A DNA stretch of 64,000 bases, from the NCBI GenBank assembly GCA_037349315.1, contig JBAIAC010000030.1, positions 14,467,501 through 14,531,500 on the forward strand. Reading direction: 5' to 3'. The notes under the pieces were generated by a model. That model did no database searches, was not told the DNA's origin, and saw only the letters and a list, made by a program, of their open reading frames with translations. The translations under genes were made by a program, and so were the position numbers. Positions within the stretch are counted from its first letter, which is position 1, and each line of letters starts with the position of its first letter. The stretch is from Chelydra serpentina. Taxonomy: Eukaryota > Chordata > Testudines > Chelydridae. Below, piece by piece: positions 11,678 to 23,574 of this stretch.

Positions 11678-12096
11678 CATAGTCGCTGACTCCGTGGGTG
11701 CTCCGGGGCTGGAGCACCCATGGGGAAAAATTGGTGGGTGCTTTGCACCCACCAGAAGCCAAGCTCCCCTCACTCGCTGCCCCACCTCCCCTGAGCGCGC
11801 CGCGTCCCCGCTCCTCCACCTACCTCCCAGTGCTTTCTGTCTGGCCACCGCCAACAGCTGTTTGGCAGCGTTAGCATGCTCTGGGAGGGAGGAGGAGGAG
11901 CGGGAACGTGGCGTGCTCAGGGGAGGAGGCAGGGAAGAGGCAGGGCTCGGGTGGGGATTTGGGGAAGGGGTTGGAATAGGGGCAGGAGGGGCTAGAGTTG
12001 GGGCGGGGACTTTGGGGAAGGGGTTGGAATGGGGGCGGGGCCGGGAGCAGAGCAGGGTCGAGCACCCATGGGAAAAGGGAGAAGTCGGCACCTCTG
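11678..12096 (-). mobile_element. Non-autonomous hAT-like element with 8-bp target duplication
   Basis: The element is flanked by CCTCAGAA on both sides (11670..11677 and 12097..12104), the 8-bp duplication typical of hAT. Ends are imperfect inverted repeats: CATAGTCGCTGACTCC on the left, and the right end reversed is CAGAGGTGCCGACTTC. The GC-rich interior has two similar GGGGAAGGGGTTGGAAT blocks. Long proline- or glycine-rich frames on both strands are a by-product of composition. Related fragments lie at 45738 and 60629. It inserted into a P1 palindromic repeat. Confidence 0.75.
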
Positions 12097-12104
12097 CCTC
12101 AGAA

Positions 12105-13072
12105 GGCATGTGTCCTAAATGTTAAAAATGTGTCTGTTACTTTTGTATCTAAAGGATTTCCCCCACACATGCTAATGAACGCATGTGGGTAATCTCCATG
12201 GTAGTCCTCCCAGTTGCATTTAGTGACAGCTACTGCAGAGACCAATTAAACCTGACCCAGGGAGAGTAGTTCAGAGAAAAGTCTGGGCTTTTGTGTTTGG
12301 AAGGTCACAAAACCGCATGTGAATCTTGTTTACTAGAGTTGGAAAGCTCCCAAGTAAGAACCTGACACAAAGTTACTGAAGTCTGACCAGGTGTGTCAAA
12401 CAATTCCTTGTAGAGACCAGAAATATTCGCTTTTGATTATTTATGAAGAAAAGCAAAGCACCCTGAGACGAATAAGAAGGCATTGTTTCAAAGTTAGGTA
12501 GTAAAATCAGCTTTAACATTTTAAGCTCATCCATGCACTAAATAGCGAGCAGCTCTTAGGGTGGAATCTTTAACCCATGACAGGAGGTCAGCCCAAGGCT
12601 AGCGTGGCAAAAAGGGAAAATGAGTTGAAGCAAATGCCCAAGGTGATGTTAGTGCCCTTTAAAGCCTAAGGGGATTCTAAAAGGTAACAGCCTTTTGGAA
12701 ACTATTTGAATTCAAACTGGATTCAGCAGAACTGCTTGTCAACCCAAATTCAGGATTAGTACCTTTTCCATTTTATACTGTCAGGGTGGTTGTTAGGGCT
12801 GCTTACCCTCTGTAAATTGAGTCATACCCCATTGCTTGGTAAAGCAGCATTGAGAGCTTCCAGGAGAAGAGAAACTAAACATTTCCATGGTCACAGAAGA
12901 AACTGTTTATAGAGACATTACTTGTGCATAATTTTACGCTAGCTTCCACCCTGTGAGGACACACAAGGTGTTGTGCAAGAATGAAGCTTTTATAGAATTT
13001 TGCTTCTCTCTCAGGTTTGCTTACTTGCCTTCTACTCTGCTATGGTCAGTGTCACAGTATGGATTTCACTTA
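12105..13072. other. No recognised feature
   Basis: No repeat or coding exon could be supported in this interval. Confidence 0.5.
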
Positions 13073-13199
13073 CGGTGACCAGATGTCCCGCCTTTATAGG
13101 GACAATGCCAATTTTGGGGCCTTTTTATTATATAGGCTCCTATTTCCCCCACCCCCCCACCCCCTGTCCTGATTTTTCACACTTGCTGTCTGGTCACTC
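13073..13199 (+). mobile_element. GGTGACCAG-type MITE, TA target duplication
   Basis: Starts CGGTGACCAGATGTCCC and ends CTGGTCACTC, flanked by TA at 13071..13072 and 13200..13201. Interior includes GGGGCCTTTTTATTATATAG and a C-rich run. It is the opposite orientation of the copy at 9986..10083. Confidence 0.75.
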
Positions 13200-13344
13200 T
13201 AATTTCACTGGCCTTAGTGACTGATTGCTTTTGAATTGGAAGTGTGTAGGGTATTGAGATCTTTGTTGTTGTCTTCATCCTGGCTACTCCTGCACCTTGA
13301 AGAGAAAAGGGAAACCTTAGACAAATCTAGCTGATCACCTTCTC

Positions 13345-13590
13345 TAAGGTGCTGTAGTGCTTGGTGAAGACACTCTGTATGCTGGCAGGAGAGCTTCTTC
13401 CGTCAGTGTAGGTACTCCACCTCCCCGAGAGGAGGTAGCTTTGTTGACCAGAGAAGCCCTCCTGTTGACACAGCAGTGACAGCATTGTCTATGCTGGGGG
13501 TTTGGTCGGTATAGCTACGTCACTCAGGGGTGTGGATTTTCCAGATCCCTGAGCAGCAGAGTAATATCAACCTAGGTTTGTAGAGCAAGG
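13345..13590. mobile_element. Degraded 'TGTAGAC'-class MITE, candidate
   Basis: Contains a paired motif, CTGGCAGGAGAGC and GAGAAGCCCTCCTGTTGACA, then GGTATAGCTACGTCACTCAGG. This resembles a DNA transposon class I associate with turtles that ends in TAGTGTAGAC-type inverted repeats. Both ends are eroded, so the limits are approximate. Confidence 0.35.
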
Positions 13591-13749
13591 CTAAGACATT
13601 ATGTTTGTGGTCCTTGCATGTCATTCCACTTTACCCCAACAGTTCACTGCTGCGCAGTGTGACCACTAAATTTACCTCTGGCATCATCTAAATTGCTGAG
13701 TTTCTCCTTTACCTCTTTGATAAATGGTAGTGAAATTACTTATGAGAGA

Positions 13750-14023
13750 CAGTGCGGTCTAGTGGATAGAGCACTAGATTGGGACTCAGGAATATGGGTT
13801 GTATTCCTGACTCGGCAATTGCCCTTCTCTCTGACTCTGGGTATGATACCTCATTTCTCTGTGCCTCCATCTCCCCTCCTAGCCTTTGCCTTGTCTATTG
13901 AGATTGTAAAATTATTGGGGCCAGGTGCTGTCTCCTACTGTGTGTTTGTGCTGTGCCTAGCACAGTGGGGCTCCACTCTCAGTAGGGGGCCTATAGATGC
14001 TGCTCTAAGAAAAATAAATAATC
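13750..14023 (+). mobile_element. MIR/CORE-like SINE, long copy
   Basis: Plus-strand copy. tRNA-like head with TCTAGTGGATAGAGCACTAG, then ATTTCTCTGTGCCTCCAT, then the tail GTGCCTAGCACAGTGGGGCT, ending in an AATAAATAAT run. It is the fullest copy of this SINE class in the window and directly precedes the composite SINE. An ORF across it (13693..14067) is spurious. Confidence 0.75.
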
Positions 14024-14041
14024 GTTGTTCAAAAGGGATAG

Positions 14042-14233
14042 GGGGGAGGGATAGCTCAGTGGTTTGAGCATTGGCCTGCTAAACCCAGGGTTGTGAGTTC
14101 AATCCTTGAGGGGGCCATTTAGGGATCTGGGGCAAAAATTGGGGATTGGTCCTGCTTTGAGCAGGGGGTTGGACTAGATGACCTCGTAAGGTCCCTTCCA
14201 ACTCTGAGATTCTATGATTCTATGATTCTATGA
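14042..14233 (+). mobile_element. Turtle tRNA/CR1 composite SINE (Cry-like)
   Basis: tRNA-derived head with A box TAGCTCAGTGG (14052..14062) and B box GAGTTCAATCC (14095..14105). A short unique body with GGGGCAAAAATTGGGGATTG follows. The tail is the CR1 3' end (TGAGCAGGGGGTTGGACTAG) finishing in GATTCTAT repeats. The CR1 tail lets such SINEs borrow CR1 reverse transcriptase. Sequence is well preserved, so this is a fairly young copy. Confidence 0.9.
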
Positions 14234-14878
14234 AATAAGAAAGCTGCCCATTAGTAGAAAAAGGAGATGCTGTTGCTGATATGTATTTGAGGCCTGTTAC
14301 TATTGTTATATAAGGATGGAGGTAGCGGCTACAGAGGCCAAAGATCACTCTTCATTTTGTAGGCCATGCTTCTGAACTGGAGAGATTATATCTATACAAG
14401 ACCCTGGTTGCTATTGTGGTAGTTATGTAAACATTAAATAAAAATAGTTTAGTTGCTAAATACCAGCGTTCCCTGCCAAAATCAGAACAACAACATACAC
14501 ACTTCATCTCTTGTTTCTTTTTAGTTAGGCTTCAGGGGCGGTGGTAGTTATTTTCTTGTCATCTTTGAGTGGTTTTCTATTTCCCTATTAGTCATTTTCC
14601 TATTCCGTGAATATTTTGTCTCTGCTCTCCGTATATTCACGCCTCTTTCTCGCCTGACCCAGTAGCCAAGCAAAGGTTGCGTAAGAGTCTCGTGACAAAG
14701 AAAATAATGAAAAAGGGTGCACACCAAAGTTTTCCCCAGTTTGACGTGGGAGTCAAGCTTTCGGTTATTGAGATCTTTGAAATCAATTAGGGTAACCCTA
14801 AAACAGAGTAATTTAAAATGTAAATTGCTACAACAGATCCTTCTTTAAGTGTCTGAAAAAAGAAGCAGCAGAGAACTT
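14234..14878. other. No recognised feature
   Basis: No repeat family or exon identified. Confidence 0.5.
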
Positions 14879-14973
14879 GCCTGATTCTGATCCCACGAAT
14901 GCCGATGTAAATCAGGAGTAACTCCAATGACAATGGAGTGAAACCAATGTAAGTAAGATCAGAATCATGCCCC
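14879..14973. repeat. Short palindromic repeat (family P1), clear copy
   Basis: Left end GCCTGATTCTGATCCCA, right end AAGATCAGAATCATGCCCC, inverted copies of each other. The centre carries GTAACTCCAATGACAATGGA. This is one of the best-preserved members. Confidence 0.65.
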
Positions 14974-16838
14974 CTCAATAAAGCTACAAAGTCCTGAACC
15001 TGCACGATACTAAGCACCCTCAGTTCAGACTGGAGGGTCACAGGAAATCAATAGCACCTGGAAGAAGTCATTCAGCAGCGCTTGCAGGAGCAGGCCCAAA
15101 TAGCTAATGCTGAATGTGCCCACAGGTGAACTAGAGGAGGAATATGCAGTATTTATGACACAAAATTAACCTTAAATTTTTAATGTGTGAAAAATAGGCT
15201 GAGACAGTCCCCTCCCAAGATCTTTATCAGCTAGATGTGTAAAATAAATGTATTTTCAGTCAAAATATCCTAGAGATGAAGGGCCCAAACCAAAACCCTA
15301 GATTTGAACACCATCAGTGCTGGTTCTGGATCTGAGCTTTGCGAAGTGGGCCCATCTCTCTGAGCTAGCAACTCAACGTAAAAATGACATTAACTTTTGT
15401 ATGCACTTTTTATAAAATAGTGTATGTTAAAATGGTGTGCAATAAAGATTCTTTCCCTCCTCCAAGCAAAGTTGCCATTCAGTAATAAAGCTCAGGTGCG
15501 CAGTGTTGTCAAAAATGTCACTATACCCTTAAAAATATCTAACTTTCTAGCACCATAAATGAATGTCTAAATGGATTTACTCTGCAAGCAAAAAGCAAGA
15601 TAAAACAAAACCAATTCAGCAGTTGCAAAAGACCATACTAAAAAAGGGCATTTAAAAATAGATGGAGATTGATTATAACCAGCACTGTCTGCTACAGAAC
15701 TTTTAATTAGCTCTCCATTTAAAGTGCATCAAAGAGCAGATACTTTGAATGTTTATTGAAAGTAGCTCTTTGAGCGCTAATAAATATGAAGCCACACTTG
15801 CAGGAATTCCCCCATTCTCCTGAGAGCAATCACAAGAGGACACAACTAAGGGCTAGCCCATCGGCACAGAAAGGACACCTCATAGTATATTTGTTTTAAG
15901 CTATAGAAATAGACATGTAGACATTGATGGAGGGCCAAGATACTGGTTTGCTGTGTGCTTGGGTCTTTTGATAAGGAGAGGTGTACGTGTGTTCCTCCAA
16001 GTGTGAATAATTTCCACACGAGAATAAGAATTTGATTAAGAAGAAAACTAATTTTTTTTAAAGGGAAAAATAGACATGGGGCTTCCGAACAAACTCTGCC
16101 TAAATTACAAACCTTTCATCCAAGGAATGTGTGGTTCAGTCCAGCTCCACTAAAGTCAATGGAAAGAGTCTGATTGAATTTAATGGGTTTTAGATTAGGA
16201 ACTGAAGGAAGCTCAGAAGACCTAGATGAGTACACCCCCCTCTTTTATAGAATAAGTAACTGCATTTTCACCCTGGTTTTTTTTCATTAAATATATATAT
16301 CCAACTCCTTGGATACTTCTAGTAGTTTCTCCTGTGGTCCTACTCCCTATATTAAGTAATAACTAAGCAGAGACAGTTTTGACGAGATTTCATTCATGTT
16401 TGTGCTACCCGGGGTGAAATTCTTGGCTCCTTAACTTTTACTGGATGCTAACCGAAATGACCTTGTAACAGCTGTCCTCTCTCTTCCCCTCAATCGTATT
16501 TACCTTAGCGAAGCTCATGCTCCTCTTCCTCCGCCAATGTGTACGAATTTTCTCCCTGGCAAATTGAGAGCTGGATTTTGCAAGATGCAACTCCTGACTT
16601 CAGTGGCAATAGAAGGCACCTGGCACCTTGTAAGGTGAAGTATCTGGGAATGCTGAGGACTCATATTTCAGTTCCACCACTGCCCTGTGCTCTCCTTGTA
16701 AAATAGTACTACTCAGCATGCAGACCTGCTTGTATAACGGGGAGTGTGGTGGCCCGTCTCGGTGTATGAACACACACAAAATATAACTTTTGTCTCCTGT
16801 TTCTGTCACCTGCTGTGCTTTTGTTCTCCTTTAAGTCT
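14974..16838. other. Mostly unrecognised; one P1 palindromic repeat
   Basis: AT-rich DNA. A weaker P1 copy lies at about 16134..16203 (GTCCAGCTCCACTAAAGTCA ... TTTAATGGGTTTTAGATTAG). No exon or transposon ends were found. Confidence 0.5.
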
Positions 16839-17060
16839 CATTATTATTATTTAGTTGTGTTACTACAGTGTATAGGGGCCCCAGCTATGGACTAGGACCC
16901 CACTGTGCTAGGTGCTGTACAAACACAGAACAAAAACGTAGTCCCTGCCCCAAAGAGCTTAAATCTAAATAGAAGACGAGGCAACCAATGGATGCAGACA
17001 GAAAGATGGGGGAAACAATGAGACATTATTGGTCAGAATGATAGGCAATGGCCTCAGGGC
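16839..17060 (-). mobile_element. MIR/CORE-like SINE, 3' half
   Basis: Begins with ATTATTATT and GGGGCCCCAGCTATGGACTA on the plus strand, then CTAGGTGCTGTACAAACACA and CCTGCCCCAAAGAGCTTA. This is the antisense tail and body of the SINE class whose plus copy is at 13750. The tRNA head is not recognisable. Confidence 0.65.
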
Positions 17061-18012
17061 ATAGCGGCCTCACCATTGTCAAGTTTTTGTAGGTATCATG
17101 GCAAAGGACAGTTTTTTAAAGAGGCTTTTGAAGAAGGATATTGAGGTAGCTCTGCAGATGTTTAGGGTGAGCTCCTCCCAAGCATCAGCAGCGGTCTCAG
17201 TCCCTTTTCCCCTTCATTCCTATAGATCTCCGCTGCGCTGCTTGCTCTAGAATGTTGGCACTGTTCTGGTCCCAGAATTCTGCAGCAAGATCTCATGAGT
17301 GAGAGGACAGATGGAGGCTCCCAGAGCAGACAGAGGGATGATTTAAGCAGCAGGGTCCCAACTTGGCAGCTACAATATATCGGTGTTTGATCCTGAAGCC
17401 GGAGCACAAGTAGCTGAGATGCCACGATACAGTCAAGAGAGATTAGTCTCAGTTGATGATGAGTGTTTTATGCTCTGTGGTTAGAAAGATGAATAGTTTA
17501 GTCCCATGTCTGAGTAAAAACTGGGTTTATCTACCTGGAGGCCAGTGTACTTCCATCCATTGCACTGTCGTTTGTAGGCTGGCAATTAGAAACCCAGAGA
17601 GTTAAATCCACTCTTTTCCTCCTGCAACAGGGGGCCCCAAAGTGCAAGGCTGGCATAAGGAGGAACATAATGGAAAGAAAATTGGAAGTTAATAAGAAAA
17701 AGTAAAAAAACAGAGGAATGTGGGTAATCACATAACAGTATCTTGCTCTGGGATTTAGGACACTGGCATTTATAGTTTTAAATCCTTTCTTGTTCCTCAC
17801 AAGTTGGACACAAGTGCATGGTAATTATTTTTGTAATTGGCTGTAGCCCCAGAATTAGAATTTTAATTTTGCTTTATTCACTTTTATGATGAATTACCTA
17901 GTTTCTGATATAATGATAAGAGTGGGTTGTTTGTGAATTTTCGTTCCTGGGTCTTGATAAGGTAATGGAAGTAATTTGCAGAATAACTCTGTAAATTACA
18001 AAAATGTAAGGA
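17061..18012. other. No recognised feature
   Basis: Two chance minus-strand frames of 87 and 89 codons, neither with a recognised motif. Confidence 0.5.
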
Positions 18013-18112
18013 GCAAGATTCTGATCCCACTTATGGGAGTGTAAATTTATAGTAGCTTCAATAACTACAAGGCCGATGCTCCTGATTTACATCAAAACAT
18101 ATCCAATCAGAC
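18013..18112. repeat. Short palindromic repeat (family P1)
   Basis: Left end GCAAGATTCTGATCCCACTT, inner GTGTAAATTTA, right arm TCCTGATTTACATC and ATCCAATCAG. An imperfect palindrome with P1 motifs. Confidence 0.5.
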
Positions 18113-18312
18113 ACCGTCCTTGAAATAATAACATATCATGGCAGGGGCAGCAACATTAACATTATTAAAGCAGTTATAGGCAGTTATTTATATGCAATTT
18201 AGAAATAACACTTGAAATTTGGCTTTTGGCTGATTTCCCAGATAAAAACCCTACGATTGTTTGGGTAAATACAGCATTCAGCTTTAGGCCCATAGGTCTA
18301 TATAACTATAGT

Positions 18313-18580
18313 AAAGGACAAGGAGTAGTGGTCTCAAGTTGCAATGGGGGAGGTTTAGGTTGGATATTAGAAAAATCTTTTTCACTAGGGGGATGGTGAA
18401 GCACTGGAATGGGTTACCTAGGGAGGTGGTGGAATCTCTATCCTCAGAGGTTTTTAAGGTCAGGCTTGACAAAGCCCAGGCTGGGATGATTTAGTTGGGG
18501 TTGGTGCTGCTTTGAGCAGGGGGTTGGACTAGATGACCTCCTGAGGTCCCTTCCAACTCTGATATTCTATGATTCTATGA
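18313..18580 (+). mobile_element. CR1 LINE 3' end
   Basis: Covers the last codons of CR1 ORF2 (GGTTTAGGTTGGATATTAG..., translating as [12 protein letters not shown]) and the 3' UTR, ending in two GATTCTAT-type units. It is 5'-truncated. A minus-strand frame across it is a shadow. Confidence 0.88.
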
Positions 18581-18802
18581 TTTCTGTTTTAGGGGGAAAT
18601 GGGGTAAATAGGCATTTCAAACAGGATACTGGGCTGGATGGACCTTTGGTCTGACCCAGTATGGCCTTTCTTATGTTCTTATGTTAGGTATCAGCACTTT
18701 TTTCATTTTCTCCATTTATTCTTGATTTTTGGCATTTTCCTGCAAACCATGAAGATTATAACTTTCTGTTTTAGGGGGAAATGGGGTAAATAGGCATTTC
18801 AA
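18581..18802 (+). repeat. 40-bp perfect direct repeat flanking a LINE tail
   Basis: The 40 bases at 18581..18620 recur exactly at 18763..18802; both start TTTCTGTTTTAGGGGGAAAT. Between them are a second LINE tail and about 75 bases of other DNA. The first copy follows directly on a CR1 tail. Confidence 0.85.
18621..18687 (+). mobile_element. LINE (CR1-like) 3' tail, second subfamily
   Basis: ACAGGATACTGGGCTGGATG, then GGTCTGACCCAGTATGGC and a TTATGTTCTTATGTT tail. The text and the terminal TTATGTTC repeats differ from the GATTCTAT-tailed CR1 beside it. Confidence 0.7.
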
Positions 18803-18889
18803 TGCAAAATAGAGAAACTTATTAAAGTCAAAATTCAGGACTGGACTTCTAATCTATTTTGTTGGTGGAGCTATGGTGTTAGTTATAAG

Positions 18890-19122
18890 TTGAATCCTAT
18901 TCAACTTATTCATAAATGATTTGGAAGAAGGGGTAAACAGTGAGGTGGCAAAGCTTGCAGATGATACTAAGCTGCTCAAGATATTTAAGACCAAAGCAGA
19001 CTGTGAAGAACTACAAAAAGATCTCACAAAACTAAATGATTGGGCAATAAAATGGCAAATGAAATTTAATGTGGATAAATGTAAAGTAATGAACATTGGA
19101 AAAAATAACCCCAACTATACAT
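18890..19122 (+). pseudogene. CR1 reverse transcriptase fragment
   Basis: Open from 18921 for 90 codons; the first about 65 codons are CR1 reverse transcriptase. They include EEGVNSEVAKLADDTKL, with the catalytic ADD box kept at residues 13-15 and F to L in front, and a NVDKCKVMNIGKNNP stretch typical of the region after the palm. The upstream part (CAACTTATTCATAAATGATT) is CR1 out of frame, so a frameshift lies just before the methionine. The fragment is cut off near 19122 and the remaining ORF codons are unrelated. Confidence 0.82.
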
Positions 19123-20015
19123 ATAACTTCATACATAGTTGTTTCTGCTGTGGTTTCCTATGTGGAAAGTCCATTTTCCACATCCATACTTAATATTTAC
19201 TTCTGTGGTCCTGAATCACTTGTCTTGTTGAACCAAATGCCCCATGACCAAGTATTTATAGAAAACAAAGATGTATCATATTTTTAAAATGAACAACAGT
19301 TGTAGTGGCTGCTATAAAAATCAATATTTGCCAACTATAGTAGTTAAACTTACCAAGAATATATTTGTGGTATTACCCATTCTAAATATAAGGAATATCA
19401 CAAATACTCTGTTAAAGTCAAGTATGGTACATGCTGATATTTTAATGAGGCCCATGTATCTACAATCTAGATATCAGGAAGCAAGAGCTAATTGGGCCAA
19501 CACTGAGACCAGGTGTTTAACATGAGAAAATGGCTTGAGCTGCGATCCCACATCCTACATGAACCTTCCCCAAGTTCAGAGGGCCATGGATGTGGTGCTA
19601 TGCTCCAGGGCCATTACGTGGGTTTGGTGTATGGTTACCCCTGTATGGCCTGGGTGCGTCTGGAGCAGTTGAAATCATTCTGAATGTTCTTGTGCAATCC
19701 CTTTAACTCTACTAGTCCAATCACGAGACTGATGGAGACAGGGAATTTTTGAAGAGTGAAGGACCTTCAGCTGCAGAATTTTTCCCCCCAGAGTCCTCAT
19801 CTGTTCACACTACAAGACTTATATTGTGTCCCAGGCTTTTCTCGGGAGTGAAGGATTATTTGGTGGTAGGTGTCCATGGTTGATCTAGGGAGCTTAGCAT
19901 TGTTGTTTTGGAGTCTATTGGAGTTATCAGTAGTGTGGGGCTAGGAAGGGAGTCTGATAGGGGGTATCTTCTCTATTAACATCCCTTTTGTTCTGTGTTT
20001 GTATAGTGTCTAGCA
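19123..20015. other. No recognised feature; possible MIR tail at the right edge
   Basis: Nothing assigned except GTTCTGTGTTTGTATAGTGT at 19990..20015, which resembles the MIR-like SINE tail just before the hAT-like fragment. Confidence 0.45.
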
Positions 20016-20215
20016 CAGGGGTTCTCCGACTTCATTGCACCATGACCTCCTTCTGACAAAAATTACTTCATGACCCCAGGAGGGGGACCAAAGCCTGAAC
20101 CTGACCAAATCCCTCTGCCCCAGGTTCGGGGGGTGGGGGGGAAGCTGAAGCTCAAGGTCTGCAACCTGAGCCACACCACCCAGGGCAGAAGCCCTCGGGT
20201 TATATTTTGTTACTC
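20016..20215 (+). mobile_element. hAT-like fragment, candidate
   Basis: Starts CACAGGGGTTCTCCGACTTC and continues TCATGACCCCAGGAGGGGG. The start resembles hAT ends of the CAGNGGTTCTC type. The right end and target duplication were not found. Confidence 0.4.
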
Positions 20216-23200
20216 AGAAGGAAGGAAAATAATGCTTGAACACAAAATGAAAACAATAAAATAATAGTTGATGGACCTTGGGTGTCTGCAAATGCCAGTC
20301 AAACCATGTCTCACAGAAATAGTCTGTTGGTTTTCCTGCTGGATGTGCTGATAAGACTTTTTCCTTTCTGAAAACTGACAGGTCTCTCTACAGCTTTAAG
20401 CCAAGATGTGGGGACAACTTGAAACAGAGTCAATAAGGGACACACAGTGATTTTATATCTACTCAGAACCAAAAGGAGGGCCCTGATTCTCTTCTCATTT
20501 ACTTCGTGTCAGTCAGGAGAAACGCAGCAGAAATCAACATGTTCTGTAGAATTCAGAGCCCAGACATACAACATATACTAGTGTCTATGGTGCAAGCAGC
20601 CTGCTAAGAATTCCAGGGACATTAACACAAAAAACTGGGCCCCTTGGAAATATCTGGTATGGGGCAGATCTGTGAAAAGGAATCAGTTGTGTAGCAGGTT
20701 CCAGAAGACAGAGTTTTAGATGCTGATCAAACAACATCAAGGACAAGTGACAAGAATACCCGAATGTGGATCCTAATCTTCTTATACGTGCCTGACAATT
20801 AAAGAAATGCATGTGCCTAGAAATAAAACACATTTGCTGGTTCCCACTGGAGGAAATGAAAATACAAGTATTTTGGCATTTGAAACACTTTGAATGTGAT
20901 CAAGGAAAGTTGAAGATGCACAGATGTTGTTTTCCAGTAACACGAACAAGCAAACTGACTATATAAAATTAATTAGCCAGGATTTTGCCTTTATGTTCCT
21001 TTGTTTTTAAACCCTAGTATTCATAAATTAGCTCTTATGTAGGTATTGAACCCTGGTGCAAGGAAGGAAACGCTAGGCTAGCAATGACTCCAGTGAGATC
21101 CTTCTCTCTCCATCTACCTCCTAACAGCAATAACGAGTCCATTAAGATGTGCTCAGAGGCTTTTGCAGAACTGTGGGCTGAATATGTGCTGAGTAAACAG
21201 TGGATTATAATTGAAATGATTTCTTCTTTACTCATTTCACTGTGGGTGGAATGCACACAGGGAACCTCTCACCCTCATGTGCCATATTCAAGGGTCTATC
21301 TCAATTGCTCCTGGGGGAGAGCAGGGATTCCTCCCTCCATGCCTCCCGACAGGTGCACCTCTTACCCCAAAAGGGATGGTGAGGAAGCAAAGTCTCACAT
21401 CCCCACTGCATTGCCTCATGGAGCTCTTCCTGTGGTGGTGTAGCTCCAAAGAACTCCACTTGTAGGACTGGACCTACATGACACAACAGAGACGCATCTA
21501 TGTATTCTATTTAAGCAATGTGGTAATACATAGCCTGCACCGGACCCTGTATTAGTTTCAGCTGTTAAGGAGCATTAGCTTTGGTTTTTTAGGTGGTTAA
21601 TTGTTGCAAATAGACATTATCTTCGTGGGCTCGAAAGAGACACAGAAACCACTTGATCATGGAATTACAACTCTGCGTGCTTTCCCATGCATGTGTGTGT
21701 GGAATTGTCAATAAATAAGGCAAATGAACTAACTGGAGATTTTGAGTCAGGTGTAAATTAATGTAGCTGCTTTGACTTCACTGGAGTTATGGCTGATTTA
21801 AACTAGCTGAGAATCTGGCCCGATCTGTTTTTAATCATGTATTATTTGCCTAGTAGCCAATTTTTTTAAAGGAAGCAATAGGAAAAAAAACATGAAATGA
21901 TTTTGGAACTGAGCCACCACATGGTTGTTTCTCAAACTCCGTGCCAGTAATCAGATTGCTAGATTCTTCTGTGACTACAGGTTGGCAAAGCAGCTGGCTA
22001 TTACATCAGTGTGGTTTCTCTTGCTAAATCTACAGAAGCTGCAAATCTGATACTGAAAACTTGTGTCTTTTCCTGCACTTATTAGTATGCTGCTCTGGTT
22101 TAAATGTCAGCAGCAGAGCGTGTAGTATATGATGAGTTTAGAAGGAATTTTAGAGATTGAACTTAAAATGAGCCGTCACTGATGGCGTGTGCGCTGCTAC
22201 GGATGTGACAAACATGTGTTTTAGCAATTTGCTAGACGCCTACATTTTTTCAGGTTTATTGACATGATGATGCATCAGCATATTTACCCAGGATGTTTTG
22301 CTCTGACTTCGGCTTGGTTTTAATCTCTTCTAGTATCACCAGCCATTGGAGTAGCTTCATGGGTTTTGACACTTTTATGCTTTTTCTAGTGCTCAACATT
22401 CAGCTGACCCGTGGGAATTGTATCTAAAGTAACTGCACTCTGTTCCTCCAAGAGCAGCTACAGCAGTATAATATAGGGCTCTTTGAAGTGAGAGGTGGAA
22501 AGAGTTCCCAACACTGAGGAAAATACTACTCCAGGAGAAGTTGATGGGAGTTTTTGCCACTGACTTTACTGGGAGCCAATTTTGGGACAGGTGCTACATC
22601 GATCAAAGAAATGGTTGGAGCGCAGTTACTCATATATCTTAGTGCATCATGCTCATTAGCCCTGTTACTGCATGGATGTGATATTTCTCAGTGTTTCCTT
22701 ACAAGGGTGCCAGGTTTAGGAAGGGAAGGGAACACAGGAAAAACACACTAACAGGACAAGTTTGTGCAGCTGTACTCGTGATGAATACTGCTTTACACCA
22801 CAAGCAATCCCACTGAATCAACAGGGCTACGTATGGAGGAAGGTACTGCCTCTTGTGTGTACGGGTATCACAGTCTGGTTCATAGTGCCCCTGATGAAGG
22901 AGCATGATCATTACATGGGCTTTGCTCCTCCCTGAGACTTACACAAGGGGGGCATCTTAGCTAGGCAGAACCCACTGTGGAGGGCAGTATCTCTTCAGCA
23001 GCCTCATTCCCATTGAGGAAGCCCCTGCACTGGTGCTCCATGGAATCATTCTGTGCAGGGCTGTAGGGGTGGGCCAGAAACAGAGCACCAGCGTTCTCCA
23101 TGGCTGACCCCATGGAGACTGGGAGCTCCTTCATCCTGCTGAAGGAGCTGTGAGGCCAAGTGTGAGGTGGGTCAAAGCACAGAGATCTGTCCCTGTAGGA

Positions 23201-23574
23201 TGTCTCCAGCCTCCATAGATCTGGGTGTCACTTAAAACTCATTTGGGATCTGCTAATCTCCAAACTCCTTCTTTTGGGAACCTGAAACTATACCAGGTGT
23301 CATTTTATGGTGTTTCCTGCTTTTGACAGTGTGTTCCTCTATGGCTAGACATATTCTAGCTCCTGGTTATTATTTGTGTTGGAATTAGGCTAGGATTAAT
23401 GTGTTGGTAAAATCTTAGGATTTAGGCTCCTCATTTTGCTGTCAATACCTCATTCATTAGTGAGGCTTTAATTGCCAAGCGGGTATTTTCAAATAGTAGT
23501 GCTGTCACACTGGTCTCTCTTGAATCTAAGGTTTGGGCAATAACAATAAAAACACCTAACTTTCACATTGAGAT
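20216..23574. other. Mostly unrecognised; scattered P1 palindromic repeats
   Basis: Longest region without an assigned element. P1-type palindromes lie at about 21740..21821 (AGTCAGGTGTAAATTAATGT ... GAGAATCTGGCCC) and, more weakly, 22527..22592 and 22765..22840. Several 60-119 codon frames on both strands between 20585 and 22911 have no recognised domain. Confidence 0.5.

Noticed and set aside
11672..12192. Overlapping proline- and glycine-rich frames on both strands
   Set aside because: They lie inside the hAT element at 11678..12096 and follow from its GC-rich repeats; no domain.
14042..14115. tRNA gene candidate with A and B boxes
   Set aside because: Joined to a CR1 tail and present again at 30426; it is a SINE head.
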